Counted from the first letter of the stretch, positions 8,969 to 18,284 are shown. The stretch: DNA of 64,000 nt from Mucilaginibacter sp. (GCA_030445275.1 JAUCSE010000092.1:1-64000); one strand, 5' to 3'. The notes: a model not told the origin generated them from the sequence alone. Made by a program: numbers and translations.

Positions 8969-9065
8969 AGTATCAAGTAATTAGTATCAAGTATCATGAC
9001 AGTTCCCCAAAGCGGCATCGGTGGTTTTAAAAAGTCATGATACTTGATACTAATTACTTGATACT
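8969..9065. repeat. Perfect 32-bp inverted repeat between desulfurase and acetyltransferase genes
   Basis: Arms at 8969-9000 and 9034-9065 are exact reverse complements over 32 bp around a 33-nt spacer. Each arm contains direct repeats of AGTATCAAGTA. It begins 4 nt after the desulfurase stop and ends 13 nt before the ATG of the acetyltransferase. In RNA it would form a very stable hairpin. It may be a MITE/REP-like palindromic element or an RNA element that uncouples the two genes. Neither side has a T-run. Confidence 0.9.
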
Positions 9066-9078
9066 TTATTTAATAAAC

Positions 9079-9900
9079 ATGAAAGAGCAATATACCGGTG
9101 GTTTTATTGAAACGCTTTATAATACCCATAAGGCGGAGTGGGAGGCAACACCCTCCAATCAGCAAGCTGTTGAATGGATATGCGACCTGATCGAGTTTTT
9201 GTTTCCAAACAATCGTTTAAACAAACATTCCACTTATGAGGGGCGGCTCAAAAAGAACCAGATTGACCTGGAAAATATATTGCTCAGCTACCTTGATCCT
9301 CAAGATAATGATATTGCGCTGGCGGTAAGCTCTTTTTACGCATCGTTGGAAGAAATATATCAAAATCTGAGGTTTGATGCTAACAAGATCCATGAGCACG
9401 ATCCGGCGGCTACCAGTATCCATGAGGTCATCGTATCTTATCCTGGTTTTTATGCCATTGCCGTTTATCGTATTGCCAATCGCCTGTCACAAGCAGGCAT
9501 TCCAATTTTGCCACGCATTTTGAGTGAGTACGCCCATGGTAAAACAGGTGTCGATATCCATCCAAACGCTACTATTGGTGTGCCGTTTTGTATTGATCAT
9601 GGTACGGGCATCGTGATTGGCGCAACCAGTATCATCGGTAAAGATGTGATCATTTACCAGGGGGTAACCCTGGGCGCATCGCAGGTGAGCAAAGGTTTGT
9701 CTGATGTAAAACGACACCCAACAGTGGAGGATAATGTGATCATTTATGCGCGCAGCACCATATTGGGTGGCCGCACAGTGATTGGTTACAATAGTGTGAT
9801 TGGGGGGAGTGTGTTTTTAACAAAAAGCGTTAGTCCGTATTCCAGCGTTTTTAATACGCATCAGTTAAGGATAGAGGTTAAGGAAAATACCTCCGTATAG
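9079..9900 (+). CDS. Serine O-acetyltransferase (encapsulin-associated)
   Basis: The 273-residue protein acetylates serine with acetyl-CoA to give O-acetylserine, the acceptor for sulfide in cysteine synthesis. An N-terminal helical domain precedes a left-handed beta-helix of hexapeptide repeats. The catalytic pair is visible as Asp159 (VDIHPNATIG) and His174 (CIDHGTGIVIG), followed by VTLGA. An in-frame ATG at 9037 lies inside the inverted repeat, so the ATG at 9079 is preferred. It completes the encapsulin operon: the desulfurase consumes cysteine and this enzyme feeds its synthesis. Family 2A encapsulin loci often carry a serine acetyltransferase. I do not give it the symbol cysE because it may be specialised for the compartment. 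Confidence 0.9.
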   Translation: MKEQYTGGFIETLYNTHKAEWEATPSNQQAVEWICDLIEFLFPNNRLNKHSTYEGRLKKNQIDLENILLSYLDPQDNDIALAVSSFYASLEEIYQNLRFDANKIHEHDPAATSIHEVIVSYPGFYAIAVYRIANRLSQAGIPILPRILSEYAHGKTGVDIHPNATIGVPFCIDHGTGIVIGATSIIGKDVIIYQGVTLGASQVSKGLSDVKRHPTVEDNVIIYARSTILGGRTVIGYNSVIGGSVFLTKSVSPYSSVFNTHQLRIEVKENTSV

Positions 9901-10027
9901 TACGAATCAAGAGTAAAGAATCAAGAAAAGAGAAAGAATAGCTTATTTTCAGTGTCAATAAAAACTGCTTATTCTGTAGGGTAAGTGGATAATTGATTTC
10001 TTGATTCACATATTTAATTTATCAGTT

Positions 10028-11320
10028 ATGGTTTCAAGGCTCAGTTCATCCGAAGTACTTCATTTTTTATTGATATTACTGTGCATCCTGGTGCCGGCAA
10101 GGGTATTGGGCGAGGTATGCCGCAGGTATAAATTACCGGCTATTATTGGCGAGATCTTCGCGGGTATCATTATAGGTCCTACGCTTTTAGGAACCGTTTT
10201 CCCTCATCTGTTTACCAATATTTTTATCACTGAACCAAAAGCCTACAGCGCTTTTGATGGTATAGCCAACATTGGCATCATCCTGCTTATGTTTATTGCC
10301 GGTTTTGAGGTCGATTTGAAACAGATACGCCAGAACGGCAAACAGGCTATTTCCATCAGTTTAACTGGTATCATTTTTCCTTTCGCTATTGGTTTTGTAG
10401 CCGTATGGCTGCTATATCAAAACTATTTTGCTAATGGTTCCAACAATCAGCTGGTTACTTCTTTGTTTTTTGGAACTGCGTTATCCATCACAGCCCTGTC
10501 TGTGATCACTAAGATTCTGATCGATCTCGATCTGCTTAAAACCCGTATTGGCAATATTGTATTGACTGCGGCTATGGTCGATGATTTTTTAGGATGGATA
10601 TTGTTCTCCATCATTATCCAAATGATGAATGCAGGCAAGGAAGATGCCTCTTTTTGGGCGGTAAGCATTGTGGTGCTATTCGCCATATTCATGCTTACCA
10701 TTGGGCGATGGATCATTCGTCATTTATTATCATGGGCAGCAAAAGGAGCAAAGACCGGGAGGATACTCACCATGTCGGTATGTTTATGTTTTATAGGCGC
10801 TTCCATTACCGAATACCTGGGTGTGCGTGGTATTTTTGGTGCCTTCCTGGTAGGTATTGCCATTGGCGATTCAATACATTTTACAGAGAAACACAAACAC
10901 ATACTGCACCAATTTACGGTTAATGTATTGGCTCCGTTGTTTTTTGCTTCGGTTGGTTTAAGGCTCAATTTTATATCCAATTTTAACCTCGAAGTGGTGG
11001 TGATCATATTGGTGATTGCCTGCCTGGCCAAATTGATAGGGGCGGGTATAGGCAGCAGCTTGAGCGGCATGACCAAAAATGAATCTATAGCCGTGGCTTT
11101 CGGAATGAATGCCCGTGGTTCACAGGAAATTGTATTAGGTTTATTGGCTTTACAGGCAAAAATCATCAACGAACCTATATTTGAGGGCCTGGTAGTAATG
11201 ACGGTAGTTACCATGATCATCTCGGGCCCGATCATGAAATATTACTTCCTGAAAGAGCAAAAACGCGAATTGGAACTTATAGATCCGACCCAATTAAAAT
11301 ACTCATCTGAAAAAGTGTAA
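10028..11320 (+). CDS. CPA2-family cation:proton antiporter
   Basis: The 430-residue integral membrane protein has about 12-13 hydrophobic segments and the Na+/H+ exchanger (Kef/NapA-like) fold. The marks are the IIGEIFAGIIIGPTLLG segment near the N-terminus, the tandem TALSITALSVI and AMVDDFLGWILF segments (Asp-Asp ion-binding pair), and GVRGIFGAFLVG. It exchanges K+ or Na+ for protons across the inner membrane. No RCK/TrkA-N domain is fused. An upstream TTG at 10001 is in frame, but the ATG at 10028 gives the family-typical start. It appears monocistronic, 127 bp after the acetyltransferase gene. Confidence 0.88.
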   Translation: MVSRLSSSEVLHFLLILLCILVPARVLGEVCRRYKLPAIIGEIFAGIIIGPTLLGTVFPHLFTNIFITEPKAYSAFDGIANIGIILLMFIAGFEVDLKQIRQNGKQAISISLTGIIFPFAIGFVAVWLLYQNYFANGSNNQLVTSLFFGTALSITALSVITKILIDLDLLKTRIGNIVLTAAMVDDFLGWILFSIIIQMMNAGKEDASFWAVSIVVLFAIFMLTIGRWIIRHLLSWAAKGAKTGRILTMSVCLCFIGASITEYLGVRGIFGAFLVGIAIGDSIHFTEKHKHILHQFTVNVLAPLFFASVGLRLNFISNFNLEVVVIILVIACLAKLIGAGIGSSLSGMTKNESIAVAFGMNARGSQEIVLGLLALQAKIINEPIFEGLVVMTVVTMIISGPIMKYYFLKEQKRELELIDPTQLKYSSEKV

Positions 11321-11455
11321 ACGATTAAGTAAATAAATCATCTATTTTTAATGAATATGAAGCTAAAAATTAGAGATTTGTCTGAAGCCCTGTTTTAGGA
11401 GATTATTGCCAATTATACACTCTCTTTAACGATAGAAAATCAAACAAAAAAATAT

Positions 11456-11566
11456 TGTCATTTCGACCGTAGGGAGAAACTATCTCTTGAGCGGAAGCGA
11501 AAAATCTTGTTCGAGCGTTTGTACGGCTCATAAGATTTCTCACTCGTTCCTCGTATCGAAATGACA
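11456..11566. repeat. Dispersed palindromic element with GTCATTTCGA ends
   Basis: The 368-bp gap before the mannosidase gene contains an imperfect palindrome. The ends TGTCATTTCGA (11456-11466) and TCGAAATGACA (11556-11566) are perfect complements, and inside them GAAAAATCTT and AAGATTTCTC are near complements. The same ends recur at 18139-18284. Elements of this type are common between genes in Bacteroidota and are probably REP/MITE-like or bidirectional terminators. The rest of the gap shows no gene. Confidence 0.7.
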
Positions 11567-11688
11567 GCTTTTTTTAATTTTTTATCGTTAAAACAGAGCT
11601 AATTTTTAATGATCATTGTAAGTATCGCTAAGTACAGCCTGCTTACAAGAACATCGGCCTGATAAATAATGATTTATTGAAACACCAT

Positions 11689-13983
11689 ATGATTTACACG
11701 AAATTTAAGCGGAGCGCTTGTCTGTTAGGTTTACTGACCTTTTTTTATGGCAGCAGCAATGCCCAAACAAAAACCGCAGTAAAACACACTGATGAGGTTG
11801 ACTATGTTAATCCGATAATAGGCACCTCTTTAAAAGGTTTTGCCAAGAGTTTTGAGGAAGGCAACGGCGGTGGCGGAACCATGCCCTGCGTAAACGTGCC
11901 CTTCGCCACGACTAATTTTGTGGCCCAAACCCGCGAAAACAAAATGAGCTATATGAGCTACCATTATGAAGATAACGCGGTTATTGGCCTGCTGGCAAGT
12001 CACCAGCCAACCGTTTGGATGGGTGATTATGGCTATGTTTCTGTAATGCCCCAAGTAGGTAAGCTTCGTGTTTTACCAAAAGAGCGCAAGCTTTCCTTTG
12101 ATCATAAAGATGAGGTTGCCAAACCTTACTATTATTCCGTAAAGCTGAAAGCAACAGGCACTGATAAAATTAAAGCCGAAATCGCCGGAGCAAATACTTG
12201 TGGTATGTTCCGTTTTACATTCCCCAAAGCTGATCAGGCACACCTGATCATACAAGGTATCAACCTAAACCCTGAACTAACCGACTGGGCCAATGACTAC
12301 ACCAAAAGGATCAAAGAGTTAAAAGGTTATGTTCAGGTTGATACCATCAATAATGAAATAACTGGTTATAATCCTGACAGGCAATCGGCTCAGCTTGGCC
12401 CGGAGCTCAAAAACTTTAAAGGTTACTTTGTGATTAAATTTAACAAGCAAATTAAAAAATATGGTACCTGGGATAAACAGGTGATCAATAAAGGCAGCAA
12501 AAGCCAGTACGGTACACGTATGGGCGCTTTTATATCCTTCAGAACTAAAGCAAATGATGAGGTTAAGGTTATTGTAGCCACTTCCTTCATCAGCATTGAG
12601 CAGGCAAGGGAAAATCTGCAAAAAGAAATTACCGGGTGGGATTTTGACAAAATCGTTAAAAACACGCGTGATCAATGGCAGCAGGCTTTAAAATCGATAC
12701 AGGTGGTTGGGGTTACCAAAGAGCAGAAAATTATTTTCTATACTGCCTTATTCCATACCATGCTGTTTCCGCGCCAGTTTTCTGAGTATGGTAAATATTA
12801 CAGCGCTTTTGACGATAAGGTTCATAAAGGTGAATCGTACAATGATTTTTCGCTTTGGGATACTTTCAGGGCATTGCACCCGCTATTAACACTTACACAG
12901 CCTCAGCGGGTTGATGGCATGGTTACCGCACTTTTACAAATGTATAAAGAGGGCGGATGGATGCCGATGTGGCCAAACCCCACCTATACCAATATTATGA
13001 TTGGTACACACGGTGATGTTGTGGTGGCCGATGCCTATGTAAAAGGTTTCCGTGGGTTTGATACCAAACTGGCTTATGAAGCCCTGCATAAGGACTCCTA
13101 CGATGCGCCTGACGGTGATACCCATAAAAGATGGGGCGACCGTGACCTATGGACAAGTTTTGAGGCCCGTGGCGGATTGACAAATTACCATAAACTAGGT
13201 TATGTACCAGTTGATAAAACCAGGGAATCTGTTTCGCGAACCATTGAATATTCCATTGATGATTACGCAGTGGCACAGGTTGCTAAAGGTTTAGGTAAGG
13301 ATGATGATTATAAACAGTTGACAGCCTGGAGTAAAAACTATGAGAATGTATATAATAAAGCGACCGGTTTTATGGCTCCGCGTAATTCAGATGGTCATTT
13401 TTCGGCTCAACCTGATTCGGGCTTTACTGAAGGTACCAAGTGGACCTATACTTTCGGTGCCATGCATGATGTACCCGGAATGATCAAAATGATGGGCGGC
13501 GAAAAAGCTTTTGCCGAAAAGCTAAGCAAGAACTTTAACGAAGGCCATTATCGTGCCGATAACGAACCCGGGCATCATTACCTATACCTGTTTAATTACT
13601 GTGGTATGCCGTGGAGAACGCAGGAATTGGTACGTGAACACACCTCATACCAAAACTTCAGGAACGCGGCTATTGGAATTAATGGTAATGATGATTGCGG
13701 CCAAACATCTGCCTGGTATATTTTTAACGTGCTGGGTTTTTATCCGGTAGCTCCGGCATCGGGGTATTACAGCATTGGCGCACCGCAGTTCCCATATATG
13801 GTTTTGAATTTGCAGCACGGCAAAAAGTTCATTATACAGGCTAAAGATCTGTCGGTAAAGAATAAATATGTAAAGTCGGTTACCTTAAACGGAAAGTTGA
13901 TTAAAGATTTCCAGATCTCGCATAAGGATATTGTTGCGGGGGGAACTTTAGCATTTACCATGACAGGTACTCCGCAAAAATAA
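11689..13983 (+). CDS. Secreted GH92 family alpha-mannosidase
   Basis: The 764-residue protein has a Sec signal peptide (about 1-26, ending SNAQ) and then the two-domain GH92 architecture: a beta-sandwich (about 40-290) and an (alpha/alpha)6 barrel (about 300-760). Characteristic pieces are VNPIIGT at the start of the mature part, GGTMPCVNVPFA, the LWDTFRALHPL and HGDVVVADAYVKG segments in the barrel, and GNDDCGQTSAWYIFNVLGFYPV near the end. GH92 enzymes are Ca2+-dependent inverting alpha-mannosidases that trim N-glycans or mannans. Its start is taken at ATG 11689 rather than an in-frame TTG at 11677. No SusCD or other glycosidase is adjacent. It converges with the LacI gene, leaving only 11 bp between the stops. 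Confidence 0.93.
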   Translation: MIYTKFKRSACLLGLLTFFYGSSNAQTKTAVKHTDEVDYVNPIIGTSLKGFAKSFEEGNGGGGTMPCVNVPFATTNFVAQTRENKMSYMSYHYEDNAVIGLLASHQPTVWMGDYGYVSVMPQVGKLRVLPKERKLSFDHKDEVAKPYYYSVKLKATGTDKIKAEIAGANTCGMFRFTFPKADQAHLIIQGINLNPELTDWANDYTKRIKELKGYVQVDTINNEITGYNPDRQSAQLGPELKNFKGYFVIKFNKQIKKYGTWDKQVINKGSKSQYGTRMGAFISFRTKANDEVKVIVATSFISIEQARENLQKEITGWDFDKIVKNTRDQWQQALKSIQVVGVTKEQKIIFYTALFHTMLFPRQFSEYGKYYSAFDDKVHKGESYNDFSLWDTFRALHPLLTLTQPQRVDGMVTALLQMYKEGGWMPMWPNPTYTNIMIGTHGDVVVADAYVKGFRGFDTKLAYEALHKDSYDAPDGDTHKRWGDRDLWTSFEARGGLTNYHKLGYVPVDKTRESVSRTIEYSIDDYAVAQVAKGLGKDDDYKQLTAWSKNYENVYNKATGFMAPRNSDGHFSAQPDSGFTEGTKWTYTFGAMHDVPGMIKMMGGEKAFAEKLSKNFNEGHYRADNEPGHHYLYLFNYCGMPWRTQELVREHTSYQNFRNAAIGINGNDDCGQTSAWYIFNVLGFYPVAPASGYYSIGAPQFPYMVLNLQHGKKFIIQAKDLSVKNKYVKSVTLNGKLIKDFQISHKDIVAGGTLAFTMTGTPQK

Positions 13984-13994
13984 GATACTGCTGA

Positions 13995-15038
13995 TTAGTC
14001 GGAGATTCGGGTTGAATCTCTGACCACCAGTTTTGATGGCAGAATGATATTTTCCTTTTCCATTTGAATAAACTTGCCCGATAAGTGCCAGAACAGCAAT
14101 TCAGCGGCTTTCCTGCCCATTTCATAGGCCGGCTGTAAAATAGTAGTCAGCGGCGGATTAAGTATAGCTGCGGTGATCTGATTGGTAAAACAAACCACTT
14201 TAATATCCTGTGGTATGTTTAGTTTCATTTCCTCACAAGCTAGGTAGGTTGAGGTAGCCAGGTGCTCAACTGTGGCGATAATGCCATCAGGTTTTACTTT
14301 GGCTATATGATCTTTTAAAACGGCAATGTTGTTTTCCTGCGTATATTTATTAGAGCAGCTGATTTCATGTTGCTCATCGTATTTTATCCCACGCTCTGCA
14401 AGTGCCTTTTTATAACCCTCCTTACGGGCGTATAAAATTGATGGATAACCTTCGATGGTAACCAGCGAAATATTTTTACAACCCTGATCCAATAAATGGG
14501 AGGTAGCAACATAGGCGCTGTTAAAATCGTCGGTTTTGATCTTGGCCGTAGGTACATCCTCGCAAACCCTGTCAAAAAAAACGATAGGAATACCAGCCTG
14601 CTGCAGGTTCTGGATATGACTGATATCCTTAGTGTTACTGGCAACCGACATTAATATACCATCAACCCGGCCGCTGGTTAAATCGTTAAACATCTTAGCC
14701 TCACGTTCATAACTATCATGGGTTAAATAGATCAGTGCATGATAGTTTTCCTGATCAACTATACTTTCAATACCATTAATGGCCTGGCTAAAAAAGCTAT
14801 CCGCAATTTCGGGGATAACAATAGCGATGGTATTACTTGACCGTTTCCGGAGGCTGCTTGCATACGGATTGGGTACATAGTGCAATAACCTCGCTGTTTC
14901 AATTACTCTTTGCTTGGTTTCATCGCCAATATCGTGGCTGTCCCTAAGCGCTTTTGATATGGTCGCGATGGATACATTTAACACCTTGGCAAGTGTTTTC
15001 ATGTTTACTTTATTGCTGCTTTTTATTCCGTCGGTCAT
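13995..15038 (-). CDS. LacI-family transcriptional regulator
   Basis: The 347-residue protein has an N-terminal LacI helix-turn-helix (VNMKTLAKVLNVSIATISKAL, with hinge helix NPYASSLRKRSSN) and a periplasmic-binding-protein-like effector domain (about 70-345). Such regulators bind palindromic operators and sense a sugar or polyol. It is divergent from the myo-inositol oxygenase gene, with a 330-bp gap that contains a TAAACGTTTA palindrome, so it probably controls the inositol oxygenase-symporter pair and perhaps itself. A role in controlling the neighbouring mannosidase is also possible. The effector is not known. Confidence 0.9.
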   Translation of the reverse strand: MTDGIKSSNKVNMKTLAKVLNVSIATISKALRDSHDIGDETKQRVIETARLLHYVPNPYASSLRKRSSNTIAIVIPEIADSFFSQAINGIESIVDQENYHALIYLTHDSYEREAKMFNDLTSGRVDGILMSVASNTKDISHIQNLQQAGIPIVFFDRVCEDVPTAKIKTDDFNSAYVATSHLLDQGCKNISLVTIEGYPSILYARKEGYKKALAERGIKYDEQHEISCSNKYTQENNIAVLKDHIAKVKPDGIIATVEHLATSTYLACEEMKLNIPQDIKVVCFTNQITAAILNPPLTTILQPAYEMGRKAAELLFWHLSGKFIQMEKENIILPSKLVVRDSTRISD

Positions 15039-15233
15039 CGGTATGAAAGTAATTCAAAATGGCTGTTTTATTGAAATAAGCCTGAATATATGGGCTTTTT
15101 TTAACGCTAAACTATCAATATTTAAGGCTTTTGTGTCGGTTTATACTGCAAAAGTTGAGCAATATAACAAAAAATAGAGCTTTTAAATGCTAAACATAAG
15201 GCAAATCATAGTAATACGTATAGTTAAATTAGG

Positions 15234-15243
15234 TAAACGTTTA
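15234..15243. promoter_or_regulatory. LacI-type operator candidate
   Basis: TAAACGTTTA is a perfect 10-bp palindrome with the central CG usual in LacI-family operators. It lies 126 bp upstream of the inositol oxygenase ATG and 195 bp upstream of the LacI ATG. The rest of the 330-bp intergenic space is AT-rich with no ORF or hairpin that I could support. Confidence 0.5.
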
Positions 15244-15368
15244 AGCAAATAAATCAGGAACATTTGATGAATTTGATCTTAAAAATAAAGAAATTTGGAT
15301 AACACAGTTGTTAATATCAGCTATAAAGGATTGTTTACCAATTATATTTCCTTTTAAATTATAACGTT

Positions 15369-16241
15369 ATGAGCAAGATTACAGATCAAGGTCCTTTGAA
15401 TTCAATAGAAGAGTGGGAAGATGATTTATTAGTCCGTTACCCTGATGCAGATGCTATTGCTGCCGGGCGTGATACGGAAGCATATCGTAATTACGAAGCC
15501 ACAACCAAAGATTCCGTTCGGGAATTTTATCGCCTGCAGCATATCAACCAAACTTATGATTTTGTGCTCGAGAAAAAAGCGCAATACCTAACTTTCGATA
15601 AAAAAGAAATGTCGATATGGGATGCGTTTGATTTCCTGAACCAATTGGTTGATGACTCAGACCCAGATACTGATTTGGATCAGTTACAGCATCTACTGCA
15701 AACTTCAGAAGCTATCCGTGGTGATGGCCGGCCTGATTGGATGGTACTGACAGGTTTATTCCATGATCTGGGCAAAGTATTATGCCTTTTTGGTGAGCCG
15801 CAATGGGCCGTGGTAGGAGATAGCTATCCGGTTGGATGCGCTTTTTCTGACAAAATTGTTTATTCTGAATATTTTAAGGATAACAAAGATCATCATGATC
15901 TGCGTTATAATACCAAATATGGTGTTTATGAACCTAATTGCGGTTTAGAGAATGTGCACATGACCTGGGGGCATGATGAGTACATATACCACATGATGAA
16001 ACCCTATTTGCCAGAGCAAGCCCTGTACATGCTGCGTTATCACTCTTTTTACCCGCAACATAGAGAGAAGGCTTACAGTCATTTGATGACTGCACATGAT
16101 CACGAACTGTTTAAGGCGGTTGATCTGTTTAATCCTTATGATCTTTACTCCAAGAGTCCGGTTCCTCCAGACTGGAAAAAACTGCGTCCGTATTATGAGG
16201 ACCTGGTTGCCAAATATCTTCCATCAACACTGAAATTTTAA
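15369..16241 (+). CDS. myo-Inositol oxygenase
   Basis: The 290-residue protein matches eukaryotic-type MIOX in length and sequence. This is the non-haem di-iron HD-fold enzyme that converts myo-inositol and O2 to D-glucuronate. Visible metal-ligand candidates are His108 (LQHLL), His132-Asp133 (LFHDLGK), His202 (WGHDE), His225 (RYHSFYPQH) and Asp252 (DLFNPYDLYSK). The C-terminal segment LRPYYEDLVAKYLP is also typical of the family. It starts the gene pair with the SSS symporter and is divergent from the LacI regulator. The likely pathway is inositol uptake, then oxidation to glucuronate, then entry into uronate catabolism encoded elsewhere. The gene is scattered among bacteria, and its occurrence in Sphingobacteriaceae suggests old transfer. 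Confidence 0.95.
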   Translation: MSKITDQGPLNSIEEWEDDLLVRYPDADAIAAGRDTEAYRNYEATTKDSVREFYRLQHINQTYDFVLEKKAQYLTFDKKEMSIWDAFDFLNQLVDDSDPDTDLDQLQHLLQTSEAIRGDGRPDWMVLTGLFHDLGKVLCLFGEPQWAVVGDSYPVGCAFSDKIVYSEYFKDNKDHHDLRYNTKYGVYEPNCGLENVHMTWGHDEYIYHMMKPYLPEQALYMLRYHSFYPQHREKAYSHLMTAHDHELFKAVDLFNPYDLYSKSPVPPDWKKLRPYYEDLVAKYLPSTLKF

Positions 16242-16390
16242 GATAAGGGCATTGATATAGCATCAATGTTATATCAATGCCCTTGATACTATTTGCTGCG
16301 GCTTTGCCAATTCATTTTATTTCATAGATTTGAAAAATTGAACCGGCCTTGAATATTACTGGCCTAAATTTCCTATTGCACAAAAAACTC

Positions 16391-18082
16391 ATGCTGAAAC
16401 ACATTTCTACGGCCGATATTTTGGTCTTTTTCTTCTATTTTATCTTAGTTACTTGTTACGGATACTTTATTTATCGCCGAAAAAGGAATGAAACCAACAG
16501 CAGTTCGCAAAGCTTTTTCCTGGCCGAAGGGTCACTTACCTGGTGGGCAATAGGCGCATCCATCATTGCGTCAAACATTTCGGCCGAGCAATTTATCGGC
16601 ATGAGCGGCGACGGTTTTTTTGCAGGAATAGCCGTAGCTGTGTACGAATGGGTAGGGGCAGCGGCTTTGATCATTGTAGCGGTTTTTTTTATGCCGGTAT
16701 ACATCAAGAACAAAATATTTACCATGCCGCAGTTTTTGCAAAACCGGTATAATAGCGGTGTGGCTTTGGTAATGTCAATCTTTTGGTTGTTTTTATACAT
16801 ATTTATAAACCTTACAGCCATCCTGTACCTGGGTGCTATAGCCATTAACAGCCTACTGGGCGGTGAATACTTCTATTATGTGTTATGCGGATTGGCCATA
16901 TTCGGAGCCGTTATTGCCTTAGGAGGTATGCGGGTTGTAGGCTATACCGATGTTATACAAGTAGGTGTACTGATAGTGGGCGGCTTGGCTATTACTTATT
17001 TATCCTTAACTATTGTAAGCGAAAAATTCGGTTTGGGAACCAACGCGCTTACCGGATTCAATTTATTATTAAAAGATTCCCCCGATCACTTTCATCTCAT
17101 CTTTAAAAAGCCGGCACCGGGTTCATCAACAGAAAACATCAGCAAATACCTTATTCTGCCTGGTTTTGCCATGTATATATCAGGCCAGTGGATCAGTAAC
17201 CTGAATTACTGGGGTTGTAACCAGTATATCACACAGCGGGCATTAGGTGCTAATATTACTACCGCTCGTACAGGTATCTTATTTGCCAGTTTATTGAAAA
17301 TCCTAATGCCGGTTATTGTGATGTTACCGGGTATTGTGGCTTTTGTGTTATACAAACACGGTCATTTGCCTGAACTTGGTAAAGGGGGTAAAGACGGCGC
17401 TTATTCAGCCATATTATCATTTTTACCATCAGGACTTAAGGGCTTATCCTTAGCTGTTTTAACGGCTGCCATTGTGGCCTCGCTTGCGGGTAAAGTGAAC
17501 AGTATAGCCACTATATTTACGCTGGATGTTTATAAGAAATACCTGAACACGGGAGCCAGTGAACGCAGAATGGTGTGGACAGGCAGGTTGGCTATTGTGT
17601 TCAGCTTAGTGATATCCATCATGTTTACCTGGAAAGATGTATTAGGCATTGGAAGCGCAGGGGGGTATACCTTTGTGCAGAAATACTCCAGCTTTGTAAG
17701 TCCGGGGGTAATTGCTACATTTTTACTGGGTATGTTTTGGAAAAGAACTACGGCTAAAGCAGCTATCATCGGGATATTAACCGGCTTTGCTTCATCGGTG
17801 TTCTTTAACCAGTTTGCAGTTACTGTATTTGGGCCCGAAACCATATTGTATTCAGCTTTTCATAATGCTGCGGGCGTATATGAAATTCCATTCTTTATCT
17901 CCCTGAGCTGGTCGTTCCTGATTACCTTTATTGTGATGGTATTGGTTAGTTTAGGCGGACCAGCTATAAATGCTAAAGCTATAGCTATTGACAGTTCAAT
18001 GTTCAAACTAAAACCATCATCCATTATCTTGATAGCTGTTATCCTTTTATTTTTATCAGCTATTTATATCAGGTTCTGGTAG
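16391..18082 (+). CDS. SSS-family sodium:solute symporter (SGLT-like)
   Basis: The 563-residue polytopic protein has about 14 transmembrane helices and the sodium/solute symporter signature region: LAEGSLTWWAIGASIIASNISAEQFIGMSG near the N-terminus and the long GGMRVVGYTDVIQV helix. It resembles sugar/myo-inositol SGLT transporters. The ATG at 16391 is preferred over an in-frame TTG at 16349, because it gives a short N-terminus before the first helix. It is 149 bp downstream of the inositol oxygenase gene in the same direction, so myo-inositol or a related polyol is the most likely substrate; this is inference from context. Confidence 0.9.
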   Translation: MLKHISTADILVFFFYFILVTCYGYFIYRRKRNETNSSSQSFFLAEGSLTWWAIGASIIASNISAEQFIGMSGDGFFAGIAVAVYEWVGAAALIIVAVFFMPVYIKNKIFTMPQFLQNRYNSGVALVMSIFWLFLYIFINLTAILYLGAIAINSLLGGEYFYYVLCGLAIFGAVIALGGMRVVGYTDVIQVGVLIVGGLAITYLSLTIVSEKFGLGTNALTGFNLLLKDSPDHFHLIFKKPAPGSSTENISKYLILPGFAMYISGQWISNLNYWGCNQYITQRALGANITTARTGILFASLLKILMPVIVMLPGIVAFVLYKHGHLPELGKGGKDGAYSAILSFLPSGLKGLSLAVLTAAIVASLAGKVNSIATIFTLDVYKKYLNTGASERRMVWTGRLAIVFSLVISIMFTWKDVLGIGSAGGYTFVQKYSSFVSPGVIATFLLGMFWKRTTAKAAIIGILTGFASSVFFNQFAVTVFGPETILYSAFHNAAGVYEIPFFISLSWSFLITFIVMVLVSLGGPAINAKAIAIDSSMFKLKPSSIILIAVILLFLSAIYIRFW

Positions 18083-18138
18083 TAAGTTACCGGTAACAAG
18101 ACTACAGGTGTTCGGAAGATCAATTTTTATAAAAAAGT

Positions 18139-18284
18139 TGTCATTTCGATAGAGCCAGAGTTGCTGGAGCATAGGGGGCGAAAGAGAAATCTTATACGTA
18201 ATTCAAGGCGAACATTTCAGGTTGTATAAGATTTTTCGCTATCGCTCAAGAGATTGTTTCTCCTCGTACCTCGTTCGATGACAG
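18139..18284. repeat. Second dispersed GTCATTTCGA-type palindromic element
   Basis: TGTCATTTCGAT at 18139-18150 and TCGATGACA near 18275-18283 bound an imperfect palindrome. Inside it AGAGAAATCTTATAC is nearly complementary to GTATAAGATTTTTC. The ends and the AGAAATCTTA core are shared with the element at 11456-11566. It occupies part of the 504-bp gap between the symporter and the amino acid permease. Confidence 0.65.

Noticed and set aside
9037..9078. Earlier in-frame start of the serine acetyltransferase
   Set aside because: This ATG lies inside the 32-bp inverted repeat and would add a hydrophobic segment foreign to the family. The ATG at 9079 fits better.
10001..10027. TTG start of the antiporter
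   Set aside because: An ATG at 10028 gives the typical N-terminus, and no ribosome binding site supports the TTG. The same reasoning was applied to TTG starts at 11677, 16349, 33077 and 60381.
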